Position numbers and translations under genes: made by a program. Shown piece after piece: positions 1 to 8,548 of a DNA stretch of 23,517 nt. A model generated the notes under the pieces. The model ran no database searches, was not told the origin of the DNA, and was given only the letters and a program-made list of their open reading frames with translations. This DNA is from DSFO01 sp041640715 (GTDB taxonomy: Archaea > Thermoproteota > Thermoprotei > Gearchaeales > Gearchaeaceae): the NCBI GenBank assembly GCA_041640715.1, contig JBEPZU010000013.1:1-23517 (forward strand), given 5' to 3'. Positions within the stretch are counted from its first letter, which is position 1. Every line of letters begins with the position of its first letter.

Positions 1-34
1 CATATATATCTTAATAATCTCTTACAGTATAAGA

Positions 35-42
35 TTTATAAA
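35..42 (+). promoter_or_regulatory. TATA-like box of the copper ATPase gene
   Basis: TTTATAAA, preceded by AAGA (BRE-like purines), is centred about 26-27 bp before the GTG at 65. This is the normal archaeal TATA-to-start distance, so the transcript probably begins at or next to the start codon (leaderless). No Shine-Dalgarno sequence is seen before the GTG. Confidence 0.55.
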
Positions 43-64
43 GAAGACGTTCAAGTGATAGCTA

Positions 65-2128
65 GTGGCTAAAGATATTGTTTGCGGAATGTATGTTGAT
101 GAATCCAAAACTCCTTTCAAAGTCAAAAGGGGAAATACAACCTATTACTTCTGTAGTAGCTCATGCTTAGAGACCTTCATTCACCCTTTGAAGGAGTTTA
201 GAAATCTGAAGATAATGACGAGTTTAGCTTTAGCTATAGGAGCGACTGTATTGATCTTAGAGTATGTATTTACTTATAATCCTCTAATACTCCTCATATT
301 AGCCACTATAGTTCAGTTCGGTCCTGGACTAGAGTTCTATAAAGGTTCTATAGATGCTATTAAGGCAAAGCAAGCAAATATGGACGTTTTAATAGCTCTA
401 GGCACCAGCGCCGCTTGGACATTCAGCTTGCTATACACTCTTCAGACATCATCTTTAATCCCTACGATAATAGCAGCCACAGGTGCGTATTTTGCAGAAT
501 CAACTCTTATCATAGCTTTAATCTTATTAGGTAGAACTATAGAAAGGCTAATGAAACATAGAGCACATGATGCAATACAATCCATCCTAGAACTACAACC
601 TCCGATGGCTAGAGTAATTAGAAATGATGAAACTATTGAGGTTAGCGCAGATGAAGTAAAAGTAGGAGAAATCGTTGTAGTCAAACCAGGTGAGAAGATA
701 CCTTTAGACGGTATAATTGTAGAAGGTTCCACGTATGTAGATCAATCAATGGTAACAGGAGAGAGTATACCTGTATTTAAACAAAAAGGGGATGAAGTTA
801 TAGGAGGCACGATAAACAAGTCTGGATTGATAAAGGTTAAGGTTACTAAGGAAAGCTCTGAAGGATTGTTATCACAGATCGTGAAGATCGTCGAAGAATC
901 AATACTTTCTAGAACACCTATACAAAGGTTAGCTGATAGGATAGCATCTTTTTTCGTTCCTGCAGTAGTTTTAATTGCTATTTCTTCTTTCTTATTCTGG
1001 ACTTTAGGATGGGGATTACCATTAACGGTCTCCTTGGCTATATTGATAGCTGTTTTAATCATAGCATGTCCATGTGCTTTAGGAATAGCTACGCCAGCAG
1101 CTTTGCTCGTAGCATCAGGGAAAGGAGCTAAACAGGGGATATTAATAAAAGGAGGCGAATATTTAGAAAAGATTCATAAGACGAACGTAGTTGTTTTCGA
1201 TAAGACTGGGACTTTAACTATGAATAAACCTAGACTAACTGATGTGATAAGCTTCCATGAAAAGACTTTAGAAATAGCTGCAAGCATTGAAAAGAATTCA
1301 AACCATCCTTTGGCCCAAGCTTTAGTGGATGAAGCTTTTAGAAGAGGGATAAAGTTCCTAGAAGTAAATGAATTCGAAGAAATACCAGGAGAAGGGGTTA
1401 GGGCTAAGATATCAGGTAAGGAATACTATCTTGGGAACTATAGGATATTAGAAAGATTCAAGGTGACATTGGACAGAAAACAAGTTGAACTCATAGACGA
1501 GCTTGAAAATGAAGGAAAAACATTATCTTATTTGGTAGAAAACGGTAAGCTAATAGCGATCTTCGCTTTCTCAGACGTTATTAGAGAAGAAGCTAAGAGA
1601 GTTATAGAAGAGCTAAAGAAGATGAAAATAGAAGTAGTAATTCTAACAGGAGACAATGAAAAGGTCGCGAAAGCCGTGGCTAGAAACCTAGGAGTAGATA
1701 AATACATAGCCAACGTCTTACCTACAGAAAAGGCAAAGGTGATAGAAGATATAAAGAGACAAGGAAAGACCGTTATAATGGTAGGCGACGGGATTAACGA
1801 TGCCCCTGCTATGAGCGTTGCAGACGTAGGAATAGCTATAGGAAGTGGTACTGATGTAGCTAAACAAGCTGGAGGTATAATACTGGTGAAGAACAATCTC
1901 GAAGACGTAATAAAGGCTATAAAACTAAGTAAGAAGACATACAGCAAAATAAAGCAAAATCTTTTCTGGGCATTCTTCTACAATGTAGCGTTGATACCTG
2001 TAGCTGCGGGAATACTCTATCCATTCTTTGGGTTGCTCCTAAGTCCTATCTTGGCTGCATTAGCTATGGCATTGAGTTCTATAACAGTAGTTAGTAATAG
2101 CATTTTGCTAACAAGATACAAACTCTAG
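65..2128 (+). CDS. copA: Cu+-exporting P1B-type ATPase with N-terminal YHS domain
   Basis: This is a membrane ATPase expected to pump Cu+ (or Ag+) out of the cytoplasm. Residues about 4-45 form a YHS metal-binding domain (Cys7-Gly-Met, then Cys30 and Cys34) in place of the usual CxxC HMA domain. The P-type core is complete: TGES at 231-234, the CPC metal site at 335-337, the phosphorylated Asp379 in DKTGTLT, the HP motif at 414-415 and GDGINDAP from 574. The last two membrane helices carry the YN and MxxSS residues typical of the Cu+ P1B-1 class, which separates it from CPH-type CopB pumps. At 687 residues it is full length. The GTG start fits the TATA box at 35-42. It meets the NfeD-like gene tail to tail, sharing 4 nt. 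No CopY-, CopR- or chaperone-like gene is visible nearby. The family call is very secure; metal choice is inferred from motifs. Confidence 0.95.
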   Translation: MAKDIVCGMYVDESKTPFKVKRGNTTYYFCSSSCLETFIHPLKEFRNLKIMTSLALAIGATVLILEYVFTYNPLILLILATIVQFGPGLEFYKGSIDAIKAKQANMDVLIALGTSAAWTFSLLYTLQTSSLIPTIIAATGAYFAESTLIIALILLGRTIERLMKHRAHDAIQSILELQPPMARVIRNDETIEVSADEVKVGEIVVVKPGEKIPLDGIIVEGSTYVDQSMVTGESIPVFKQKGDEVIGGTINKSGLIKVKVTKESSEGLLSQIVKIVEESILSRTPIQRLADRIASFFVPAVVLIAISSFLFWTLGWGLPLTVSLAILIAVLIIACPCALGIATPAALLVASGKGAKQGILIKGGEYLEKIHKTNVVVFDKTGTLTMNKPRLTDVISFHEKTLEIAASIEKNSNHPLAQALVDEAFRRGIKFLEVNEFEEIPGEGVRAKISGKEYYLGNYRILERFKVTLDRKQVELIDELENEGKTLSYLVENGKLIAIFAFSDVIREEAKRVIEELKKMKIEVVILTGDNEKVAKAVARNLGVDKYIANVLPTEKAKVIEDIKRQGKTVIMVGDGINDAPAMSVADVGIAIGSGTDVAKQAGGIILVKNNLEDVIKAIKLSKKTYSKIKQNLFWAFFYNVALIPVAAGILYPFFGLLLSPILAALAMALSSITVVSNSILLTRYKL

Positions 2129-2502
2129 CTCTCTGTTTTCTCCACTATCAATACAGATCCTTCTATTCTTTTAACAACTACTTTCTCTCCCTTCCTTATT
2201 TTATCACCGGTAGAAATTGCGGACCATAGCTCATTATCTAGGTATACAAGCCCTTTAGGATCAAGATCGCTTAAAGCTTCTCCTCTTTTACCTATAACGC
2301 TCTCTATGCCAAGATGGGATGGATTTTCCAAATGTTTGAAAGCTTTGTATAACAGCACGCTTAAAAATGCTAGGATTAGAACTATGAGTAAAACAAGCCA
2401 GAAGGGTATGACTAGACCGAATAAAGGTAATAAGAAAAATATCGCAATTATTATCAAGAAATCATCTAGCAAGGTGAGCATAAGCGCAATAAATCTCTTC
2501 AT
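2125..2502 (-). CDS. Short NfeD-like membrane protein
   Basis: This 125-residue protein has two N-terminal hydrophobic helices (about 8-28 and 33-52), a short linker, and a C-terminal small beta domain (about 65-125). The tail has the NfeD OB-fold pattern: a G-x-x-G start, a DPKGLVYLDNELWSA stretch, then G-[DE]-K-V-V-V and a closing EGSVLIVEK strand. NfeD proteins usually accompany stomatin/prohibitin-type proteins and may support membrane-protein quality control; no stomatin gene is in this window. It lacks the N-terminal ClpP-like protease domain of long NfeD proteins. A TATA-like AAATTATAC (about 2527-2536 on the minus strand) lies near 28 bp before the ATG. The family is fairly clear; the function is not. 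Confidence 0.8.
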   Translation of the reverse strand: MKRFIALMLTLLDDFLIIIAIFFLLPLFGLVIPFWLVLLIVLILAFLSVLLYKAFKHLENPSHLGIESVIGKRGEALSDLDPKGLVYLDNELWSAISTGDKIRKGEKVVVKRIEGSVLIVEKTES

Positions 2503-2655
2503 ATATGAATATTTAAGCGCTTCGAAAGTATAATTTTAGACCGACCGCTTATGACTTTGATTACGATAATTCCAAGAATTTCCTTAAAGCGAGCTTTAAG
2601 AAATCATTCAATAATTTGACTAAAAGCTTATTTCCCATAAGATATATAACGTTCA

Positions 2656-4116
2656 ATGGAAGCGAAAATCCAAGAAATTAGAAGTCATATTCCGAAGTTC
2701 ATCGAAGAATTGAATTATGAGATATACCTTAACCGTGCAGGGCTTAAGGATGAACAAAACACTTCTGCAATATACGAGAAATATTCTTTCTTGCTAGATA
2801 AGGAATTAATGCTCAATCTAAAGAGATCCAACGATAAAGCAGCTCGCTATATTTCGGCTTTCTTACAAGAGACTTACATATACAAAAGAACAAGCAGAAT
2901 ATACGATAAAATAGCCACACTTGAGACTAACACTTTCATAAAAGTAGGGGATAAAAAGTTAAATTACAGAACAGCCCCCATCGTAATAGCTAATGAGAAG
3001 AATAGAGATCTAAGAAAGGAAATATACAAGGCTAGGATAAAATCATTCTACCCTATAAATAAGTTATACATCAAGCTTTGGAGAGAAATGCACAGCATAG
3101 CTAAGGAGCTACAATATAAGAATTATTTGGAATATTGTAGCTTCGTTAACTTAAAGGATTACAATGATCTTAAACAAAAAGCACAATACTTCTTGGACAA
3201 AACCAAAACATTATACATAGACTTAATGGAAGAAGAATTCAAGAAAATAGGGTTGGATTTCAAAGAAAGTGAAAGGCATGATTTGGCTTTCTTCTTCAGA
3301 GCTAGCATTTTTGATGAAATGTTCAAAAAGGAATCGATGCTAGACGTTTTCAATTCCTTCCTCGAAAACTTCAGTCTTAACCTTAAATCATACCCCAACA
3401 TCATCTTAGATACGGAATACAGAGAAAAGAAGGTAACGAGAGCTTTCGTTTCTCCTGTTAAGATTCCAGATAGAATTTATTTAGTCATCACTCCTAAAGG
3501 AGGACAGGATGATTATTTAACTCTATTCCACGAAGCGGGTCATGCATTTCATTTCGCTAACATAGCAAGGGAACAAGCAGAAGAATTCAAATATTTAGGT
3601 CCTTCCTCGATAACAGAAACATTTGCATTCTTGTTTGAATATTTACTTTTAGATAAAGAATTCCTCAATAGATATCTAAGATACAACGCTGATTACATTA
3701 GATTTCAATATTTATATAAACTTTATTTCCTCAGAAGATATTGTTCTAAATTACTTTACGAAATTGAACTCAATACAAAAGGCATCGATAAAAGTATGGG
3801 GTTTTTGTACAAAAGAATTATGGAAGAAAACATGATAACTAAGCACGAGAGAGTAAGTTTCCTAAACGATATAGATCCCCAAATGTACACTGCTGAATAT
3901 TTAGAGGCATGGTTCTTCGAAGCACAGCTAAAGAATTACTTAAAGGAGAAATACGGAAATGAATGGTTCAGGAATGCTAAGGCTAAAGAGTTTTTGAAAG
4001 AAATCTGGAGTAAAGGTTTTGAATTTAACCCAAATGAAATAGCTAGAGAACTAGGCTATAAAGGGGTGGAAGTAAACTTCATCCTAGAAGAAATAATTAG
4101 AAATCTAACAGGTTAG
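2656..4116 (+). CDS. M3-family zinc oligopeptidase (PepF/oligoendopeptidase F-like)
   Basis: This is a predicted cytoplasmic metallopeptidase that cuts short peptides. The zinc site HEAGH is at 292-296 and the third ligand is probably Glu321 in the SITETFAF segment, 25 residues later, as in family M3. The rest is strongly helical, as expected for the M3 clamshell, and no signal peptide is present. At 486 residues it is shorter than typical PepF (about 560-600), the reduction apparently lying in the N-terminal helical part; compact archaeal/carboxypeptidase-like M3 members are also short. The ATG at 2656 follows a possible TATA-like AAGCTTAT (2624-2631) at 28 bp. It stands alone, divergent from the NfeD-like gene. 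The family is secure; the substrate is unknown. Confidence 0.88.
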   Translation: MEAKIQEIRSHIPKFIEELNYEIYLNRAGLKDEQNTSAIYEKYSFLLDKELMLNLKRSNDKAARYISAFLQETYIYKRTSRIYDKIATLETNTFIKVGDKKLNYRTAPIVIANEKNRDLRKEIYKARIKSFYPINKLYIKLWREMHSIAKELQYKNYLEYCSFVNLKDYNDLKQKAQYFLDKTKTLYIDLMEEEFKKIGLDFKESERHDLAFFFRASIFDEMFKKESMLDVFNSFLENFSLNLKSYPNIILDTEYREKKVTRAFVSPVKIPDRIYLVITPKGGQDDYLTLFHEAGHAFHFANIAREQAEEFKYLGPSSITETFAFLFEYLLLDKEFLNRYLRYNADYIRFQYLYKLYFLRRYCSKLLYEIELNTKGIDKSMGFLYKRIMEENMITKHERVSFLNDIDPQMYTAEYLEAWFFEAQLKNYLKEKYGNEWFRNAKAKEFLKEIWSKGFEFNPNEIARELGYKGVEVNFILEEIIRNLTG

Positions 4117-4183
4117 AAATTCCGTTTTAGGCCTTTTAAGAAGATTAATTTATCTTTTAAGCTAAATCGAAGATAAGCTTTGC

Positions 4184-5074
4184 TTAATTTTTACTCAAAT
4201 AGTCCAAAATGCCTAGTACGCTAACATACATGCTTTGCTCTGCATAGAAGGGCAATGCTGAAACTCCTTCTTCCTTTTTAACGAGATTGATCATTTTATC
4301 CAATATAGAAAACAAATCAAGGCCTTCCTTCTTCAACTTGGTAATTTCCTCTATCCATACTTTTATTTTCCTTTTAGTCTCTTCAAATACCCAAGAAGGA
4401 TCTTTTCTAAAACCAAAATGGGGTAGTAGAAGATATTTTACGTCATAGCTACTTAGCATATCTAAAGTGTTAATAGCCTTTATAGGATCAAAACTAGGTG
4501 GAGGCGTGGTAGGAATCATAAAACCTAAACTTGGATATATTATCCCTACAGCATCTGCTGTCAACAAGGTTTTCTTCTCTTCTATTAGAACGGAAATTTG
4601 ATGTGGAGCATGACCAGGAGTATATATGCAACGAAGCGTTAGATCTCCTAACTTCACTTCCAATTCGTCTTTAACGGTTTCTATCCTATTTTCTTCTATA
4701 GGTATGGGAAGACCGAATTCTTTTAGCTTTTCTTCACCAAATATGCTCATAGCGCTCTCTATCAATTTAGTTGGATCTACCAAATGCTTTTTGGCCCTCT
4801 CATGGGCTATTATCTTTGCATCAATTAGTTTTGCTAAATGGCCTGTAGCACCAGCATGGTCTAGATGAACATGGGTAGGTATTATGTATTTGATCTCATC
4901 AAGATTTACATTGGCTTCTTTTAAGGCATTAATCACGTTCATGTAAGTTGACGCATAACCTGTATCTATGAGGGCTGCTTCCCCTCTTGATTTAATGAGA
5001 TAACAAGCTACTGTATTTCTTGAACCATAACCCAAAGTATCTATTAGATAGACCCCTTCGATTATTCTTTCCAT
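4184..5074 (-). CDS. MBL-fold metallo-hydrolase (glyoxalase II-like)
   Basis: A 296-residue metallo-beta-lactamase-fold protein. The binuclear metal site is visible: HVHLDH at 68-73, His155 in YTPGHAPHQ, Asp174 in LTADAVG, and His219 in LLPHFGF. The order and spacing fit the hydrolase branch that includes glyoxalase II and lactonase-like enzymes, but the C-terminal part (about 225-296) is helical and does not match a named subfamily I can recognise. There is no signal peptide, so it is probably cytoplasmic. It converges with the M3 peptidase gene (67 nt gap, T-rich) and diverges from the ThyX-like gene. The fold is certain; the substrate cannot be read from the sequence. Confidence 0.88.
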   Translation of the reverse strand: MERIIEGVYLIDTLGYGSRNTVACYLIKSRGEAALIDTGYASTYMNVINALKEANVNLDEIKYIIPTHVHLDHAGATGHLAKLIDAKIIAHERAKKHLVDPTKLIESAMSIFGEEKLKEFGLPIPIEENRIETVKDELEVKLGDLTLRCIYTPGHAPHQISVLIEEKKTLLTADAVGIIYPSLGFMIPTTPPPSFDPIKAINTLDMLSSYDVKYLLLPHFGFRKDPSWVFEETKRKIKVWIEEITKLKKEGLDLFSILDKMINLVKKEEGVSALPFYAEQSMYVSVLGILDYLSKN

Positions 5075-5163
5075 AGCTAAAATACATGATTAACATTCAT
5101 CAAGATAAAATTATTTTTTAAATACAAAGAGTTTATAGAATTAAGCCATCGAGTGTTGGTTGG

Positions 5164-6576
5164 ATGACGATAAAAATACTGCGTTCAGCTAAGATCTTGA
5201 ACTTAAGAGAGAACATAGGACTTAGTACTTTGATTGCCGAAGCAGTTTCTACTTGGAGTAAAAAGCACCCTGAAGAAATAGAAAAAGAAATGAGCGATGA
5301 GGAATTCAACATGAGATACGGAATCATCTTAGAAGCAGTAAGAGACGGATATTCTTCAATATTGGAAATGCCTTCTATACATTTTCAAAGCATAATGCCC
5401 AGGATAGCTACCTTAGCCCTGGTTTCTTTTTCCATAGGAGCTAATTTCCTTCAACAATCCTTAAGATACACAGTACCTTTGATAAAGGAGGAACAAGAGA
5501 AAGCTACTTTAATAGTAGTTCCTGAAACATTAAAGAATAAAGAGGGAAAAATTTTAAAGCATACAGAAAAAGGAATAGAACTTTATAAAAAGATAGTAAG
5601 CGAGATAGAAGTCTCGAAGACGAGAAAGCCTGAAGAGGATGCTAGATATCATCTGCCTTTGTGCATCACTACCTTCATATCTGCGAGCATAAACTTAAGT
5701 CATTTAACTTATATGTTGGCTTTACTTAGACTTCACGATGAAGAAAAACTTCCTGTAACCAGAGTTTGGAGAGATTTCGTTGCAGAATTGACATCAAAAA
5801 CAACGTCATCTGAGCTGGCTAAGAAATCCTCTGAAAATATAAGATTAGGTAAGTTCTATCCAACGGCCTATCCTTTCATGACGCCCTTCCTAATAAAGAA
5901 GCTCAATGAGCAATTTGCTATAAATCAAAGGAATGAAGTAAAACTTCTGGGTTACAATCTAGAATCTTTAAAGCTATTCGATAAGGAAGAAATAAAAGAA
6001 ATAATTAGAAAGGGAATTAAGGAAGGTTCTTTCAATGACTTCAACGATGTCTCGTTTGAGTTCGCAATAAAGGAGAGCGTGATATCTAGACATCAAACAA
6101 TAAGACATAGGACCATACCTCAACAAAGTCTGAGCGTCTATGATGCTGCTTCCAGATTTGAGTTGCTAATACCTAGCTCGATAAGACAAAGTAAGTTATT
6201 AAAGGAATATTTAGAGTATTTGGAGGAGAGTAAAGCGTTATTCGAAGAATTGAAAGACGAAGATGAGAATGAAGCCATTTTAGTGTTGCCTTCGAACATA
6301 GCGATGATAACAAAGCTCAGACTTGATGGGTATAATATATTCAACTTCAGAGGATTCCTAGGTAATAGGTGTTGCGAACTAGCGCAAGCCGAGACTCAAT
6401 TAATAGCGAGTATGATCAACTTAAAGATAAAGGAAGTTTTAGAAAATGAAGGATATAAGGAATTAACTAGCATATTACACGCCAACTGCTTCAAGATTAG
6501 AAGATGTCCAGAACTCTTGGAGAGAGCGATCAATTGCACTATTTTCAAGAGTAAAAGTTTCGAGAAAGAATTATAA
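5164..6576 (+). CDS. thyX: Tandem ThyX-like FAD-dependent thymidylate synthase
   Basis: ThyX makes dTMP from dUMP using methylene-tetrahydrofolate, NADPH and FAD. A normal ThyX is about 210-260 residues; this protein has 470 and reads as two ThyX-like halves. The N half (about 50-225) keeps QQSLRY (97-102), a following VVPE and an LP...T...N segment (164-177), but the FAD-binding RHR is replaced by Ser-Phe-Ser (88-90). The C half (about 255-470) keeps SRHQTIRHR (308-316) and the closing NFRGF...AQAE segment (394-410), but its SxRY position reads SVY (324-326). The halves look complementary, so one active site per duplication is plausible. A TATA-like TTTATAG lies at 5132-5138, about 29 bp before the ATG. 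The ThyX relationship rests on motifs read by eye; activity is inferred. Confidence 0.75.
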   Translation: MTIKILRSAKILNLRENIGLSTLIAEAVSTWSKKHPEEIEKEMSDEEFNMRYGIILEAVRDGYSSILEMPSIHFQSIMPRIATLALVSFSIGANFLQQSLRYTVPLIKEEQEKATLIVVPETLKNKEGKILKHTEKGIELYKKIVSEIEVSKTRKPEEDARYHLPLCITTFISASINLSHLTYMLALLRLHDEEKLPVTRVWRDFVAELTSKTTSSELAKKSSENIRLGKFYPTAYPFMTPFLIKKLNEQFAINQRNEVKLLGYNLESLKLFDKEEIKEIIRKGIKEGSFNDFNDVSFEFAIKESVISRHQTIRHRTIPQQSLSVYDAASRFELLIPSSIRQSKLLKEYLEYLEESKALFEELKDEDENEAILVLPSNIAMITKLRLDGYNIFNFRGFLGNRCCELAQAETQLIASMINLKIKEVLENEGYKELTSILHANCFKIRRCPELLERAINCTIFKSKSFEKEL

Positions 6577-6648
6577 TAGCTAATTGCACGTAAATCTCAA
6601 TAATGCATAATATATGCTCTAGGTTTAATTTCAGCGCCTTATCCCACT

Positions 6649-6816
6649 TTGATATGGTCCTACGCAGCATTACTTAAAGATCATCTTAAAAAAGTGCAAA
6701 AGAGAACCCTTCAAAGAGGGATATTAATAACTTTAGCAATTATTTTAGCTTTATTATGTCTATTGCTTATTTTCCTTTTATCTCTCTCTGGAAGAGCAAG
6801 AATAATTTATAAATAA
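6649..6816 (+). CDS. Possible small single-pass membrane protein (55 aa)
   Basis: A short frame starting at TTG 6649 encodes 55 residues: a Trp/Tyr-containing start (IWSYAALLKDHLKK), a basic stretch, one very hydrophobic helix of about 20 residues (about 25-45), and a basic tail ending IIYK. Positive residues before the helix would suit a membrane anchor. The frame stays open back to 6604, but with no ATG or GTG. A TATA-like ATAATATAT lies at about 6607-6615, rather far upstream. Its last 50 nt run antisense over the 3' end of the antiporter gene. Against it: the hydrophobic part comes from a T-rich stretch that could simply be a terminator. I recognise no family. Confidence 0.35.
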   Translation: MIWSYAALLKDHLKKVQKRTLQRGILITLAIILALLCLLLIFLLSLSGRARIIYK

Positions 6817-8494
6817 ATCTTATTGAAATTACAATTGTAATTGCAACCAAAATTATCACCGTTATATTTAGTATATCTCCTAATATTCCTCTAATAGCTG
6901 AATAAACATTACTGTATATTTGAAAGAAAGTCAATAAAGCAATGAATAAAACAATCATGATAGAAAGAGATAATATAGGAATTCGTTCTGAAATTGAAAT
7001 TGGTCTTCTAGAAATCTTAAAAACATTTATAATAAGGTTTCTAAAAATATTATATAAAAATAAAGAAAGTATTAAATAAACAGATGCAACTATCCCTATA
7101 ACTACACTAATGATAATAATTTTAAAAGGAATGTCAATCGTGATCAGAATGTTAGTGAGGAAAATAGAAAAAGAAGATATGACAAAAGAGAATGAAATGA
7201 TTAATAATGCATCTATTAAAGATTCTCTTATTAAGAGGAATCTTTCCCCGTTTTTAATAAAGGCTTGAGAAATGACTTTGAATAAATATCCCTCTAGATA
7301 ATTCTTGAAAGATTGGGGTACAAAACTAATCAGTTTATTCGTCACAGTCTCTTTGTAAGCAGTAAGAATTGAAGCTAATATAGAAGAAAATATCATCACG
7401 AATATCGCTATTACTAGCATTTCAGGCCCCACAGCACCATTTCGTAGTGCTATTATAGTTATTATAACGGCAAATTCGCTGATAGCGACCATATATAGAC
7501 TGAATTTCAAAGCCTTTTCCAAAACTCCAGAAACAATCCAAACCGAAAAAGTGAAAGCGAAAAACTTCATCATTACTATAAGTAAACTAATAGCTATACC
7601 GAAAAGAACCGTATTGAAATCAACATGTACAGGTAAGATCAAGCCTATAGAAGCGAAAAGCATGAAAGCAAAGATCTCTCTTACCCATTTGGCTCTTTCT
7701 AGGAATTTTTCTGCCATTTTTGATTCCGAGAATACGAGGCCTCCTATGAAAGCCCCTAGTACTGGTGAAAAACCTATAGAGCTACCTAACCATGCAAAGA
7801 TCAAAGCTAAACCTACACCTGCAAAAAGGGCAAATTCTTCACCATGTTTGTAAAATTCGTCTAGAATTCGCTTAAAAAATATAAGACCAAAGCCTATTAA
7901 AAAAATAAATATCAATACTAAATGATAAAAATTAACCAAGATTCTTAGAAAATCTACTTTCTGAGCAATTATTATTGAAACAAATATACTTATCCCTATT
8001 ATAGCTATAATATCTTCGAACGTAGCAAGACCAAAAAGAAGTTTTAGATCTCTTTCTTCATATTCTCTTCTAATACCTGTCTCTTCGATGAGCTTAAACG
8101 CTATACTTGTGCTCGTATTCACAGAAAACATTATCAAAAGCATCGTGAAAATCCATGGAAAATTAAAAAGTAAGCCTACGAGATAACCTATTGTTATAAC
8201 GGCGATCAACTCGATTGCTGCTATAAAACCCACCGTGAGAGCTTCTTTCCTAAGAAAGCTAAGATGCATTGTTGCACCTATCTCGAATGATATTAATAAT
8301 AACCCTATTTCTGCCATTAATTGTATTAATTCAGAATTAGGATTGATGAGATTCGTTAAGGGTCCTAAAATCAAACCTGCTAGAATATAAGCTGTAACTA
8401 AAGGAATTTTTATCTTCTGAAAAAGATAACCTAAGATAACAGATAATCCCATCAAAAGACCAATTTGAAACATGAATGAATTAGTGTCAACCAT
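6767..8494 (-). CDS. CPA2-family cation/proton antiporter with extra C-terminal helices
   Basis: A 575-residue integral membrane protein. Residues about 8-385 form the Na+/H+ exchanger domain (KefB/NapA-like, 12-13 helices): it opens with GLLMGLSVILGYLFQKIKIP and has the Glu-Asp pair in ATFEDIIAI at the usual ion-site helix, matching the QD position of Kef proteins. The cytosolic TrkA/RCK nucleotide-binding domain usual in Kef proteins is absent. Instead the last 170 or so residues carry about four more hydrophobic helices (about 408-430, 440-465, 495-520, 535-560) separated by basic loops. It would exchange Na+ or K+ for H+ across the membrane. Its promoter appears to share a TATA-like element with the tRNA gene. 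The transporter family is secure; the ion is not. Confidence 0.9.
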   Translation of the reverse strand: MVDTNSFMFQIGLLMGLSVILGYLFQKIKIPLVTAYILAGLILGPLTNLINPNSELIQLMAEIGLLLISFEIGATMHLSFLRKEALTVGFIAAIELIAVITIGYLVGLLFNFPWIFTMLLIMFSVNTSTSIAFKLIEETGIRREYEERDLKLLFGLATFEDIIAIIGISIFVSIIIAQKVDFLRILVNFYHLVLIFIFLIGFGLIFFKRILDEFYKHGEEFALFAGVGLALIFAWLGSSIGFSPVLGAFIGGLVFSESKMAEKFLERAKWVREIFAFMLFASIGLILPVHVDFNTVLFGIAISLLIVMMKFFAFTFSVWIVSGVLEKALKFSLYMVAISEFAVIITIIALRNGAVGPEMLVIAIFVMIFSSILASILTAYKETVTNKLISFVPQSFKNYLEGYLFKVISQAFIKNGERFLLIRESLIDALLIISFSFVISSFSIFLTNILITIDIPFKIIIISVVIGIVASVYLILSLFLYNIFRNLIINVFKISRRPISISERIPILSLSIMIVLFIALLTFFQIYSNVYSAIRGILGDILNITVIILVAITIVISIRFIYKLFLLFQREIKGK

Positions 8495-8513
8495 GTTTCA
8501 TTTTCACAATATC

Positions 8514-8525
8514 AAGCTTAAATAG
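8514..8525. promoter_or_regulatory. TATA-like element usable in both directions
   Basis: AAGCTTAAATAG reads CTATTTAAGCTT on the other strand, so both strands offer an A/T-rich TATA-like core. Its centre (about 8520) is 28-29 bp from the tRNA 5' end (8549) and 26 bp from the antiporter ATG (8494). This suits tRNA transcription rightward and a leaderless antiporter transcript leftward from one site. Confidence 0.5.
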
Positions 8526-8548
8526 AATATTTTAAGTTAGTATTAAAG

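Noticed and set aside
1528..1947. 139-codon minus-strand frame opposite the copper ATPase
   Set aside because: Shadow of the ATPase core; Ser/Phe/Ile-rich translation with no independent start signals.
2545..2620. Possible 22-codon ORF (ATG ACT TTG...) between the NfeD-like and M3 genes
   Set aside because: Too short, no ribosome site or TATA box at a suitable distance, and no protein-like pattern.
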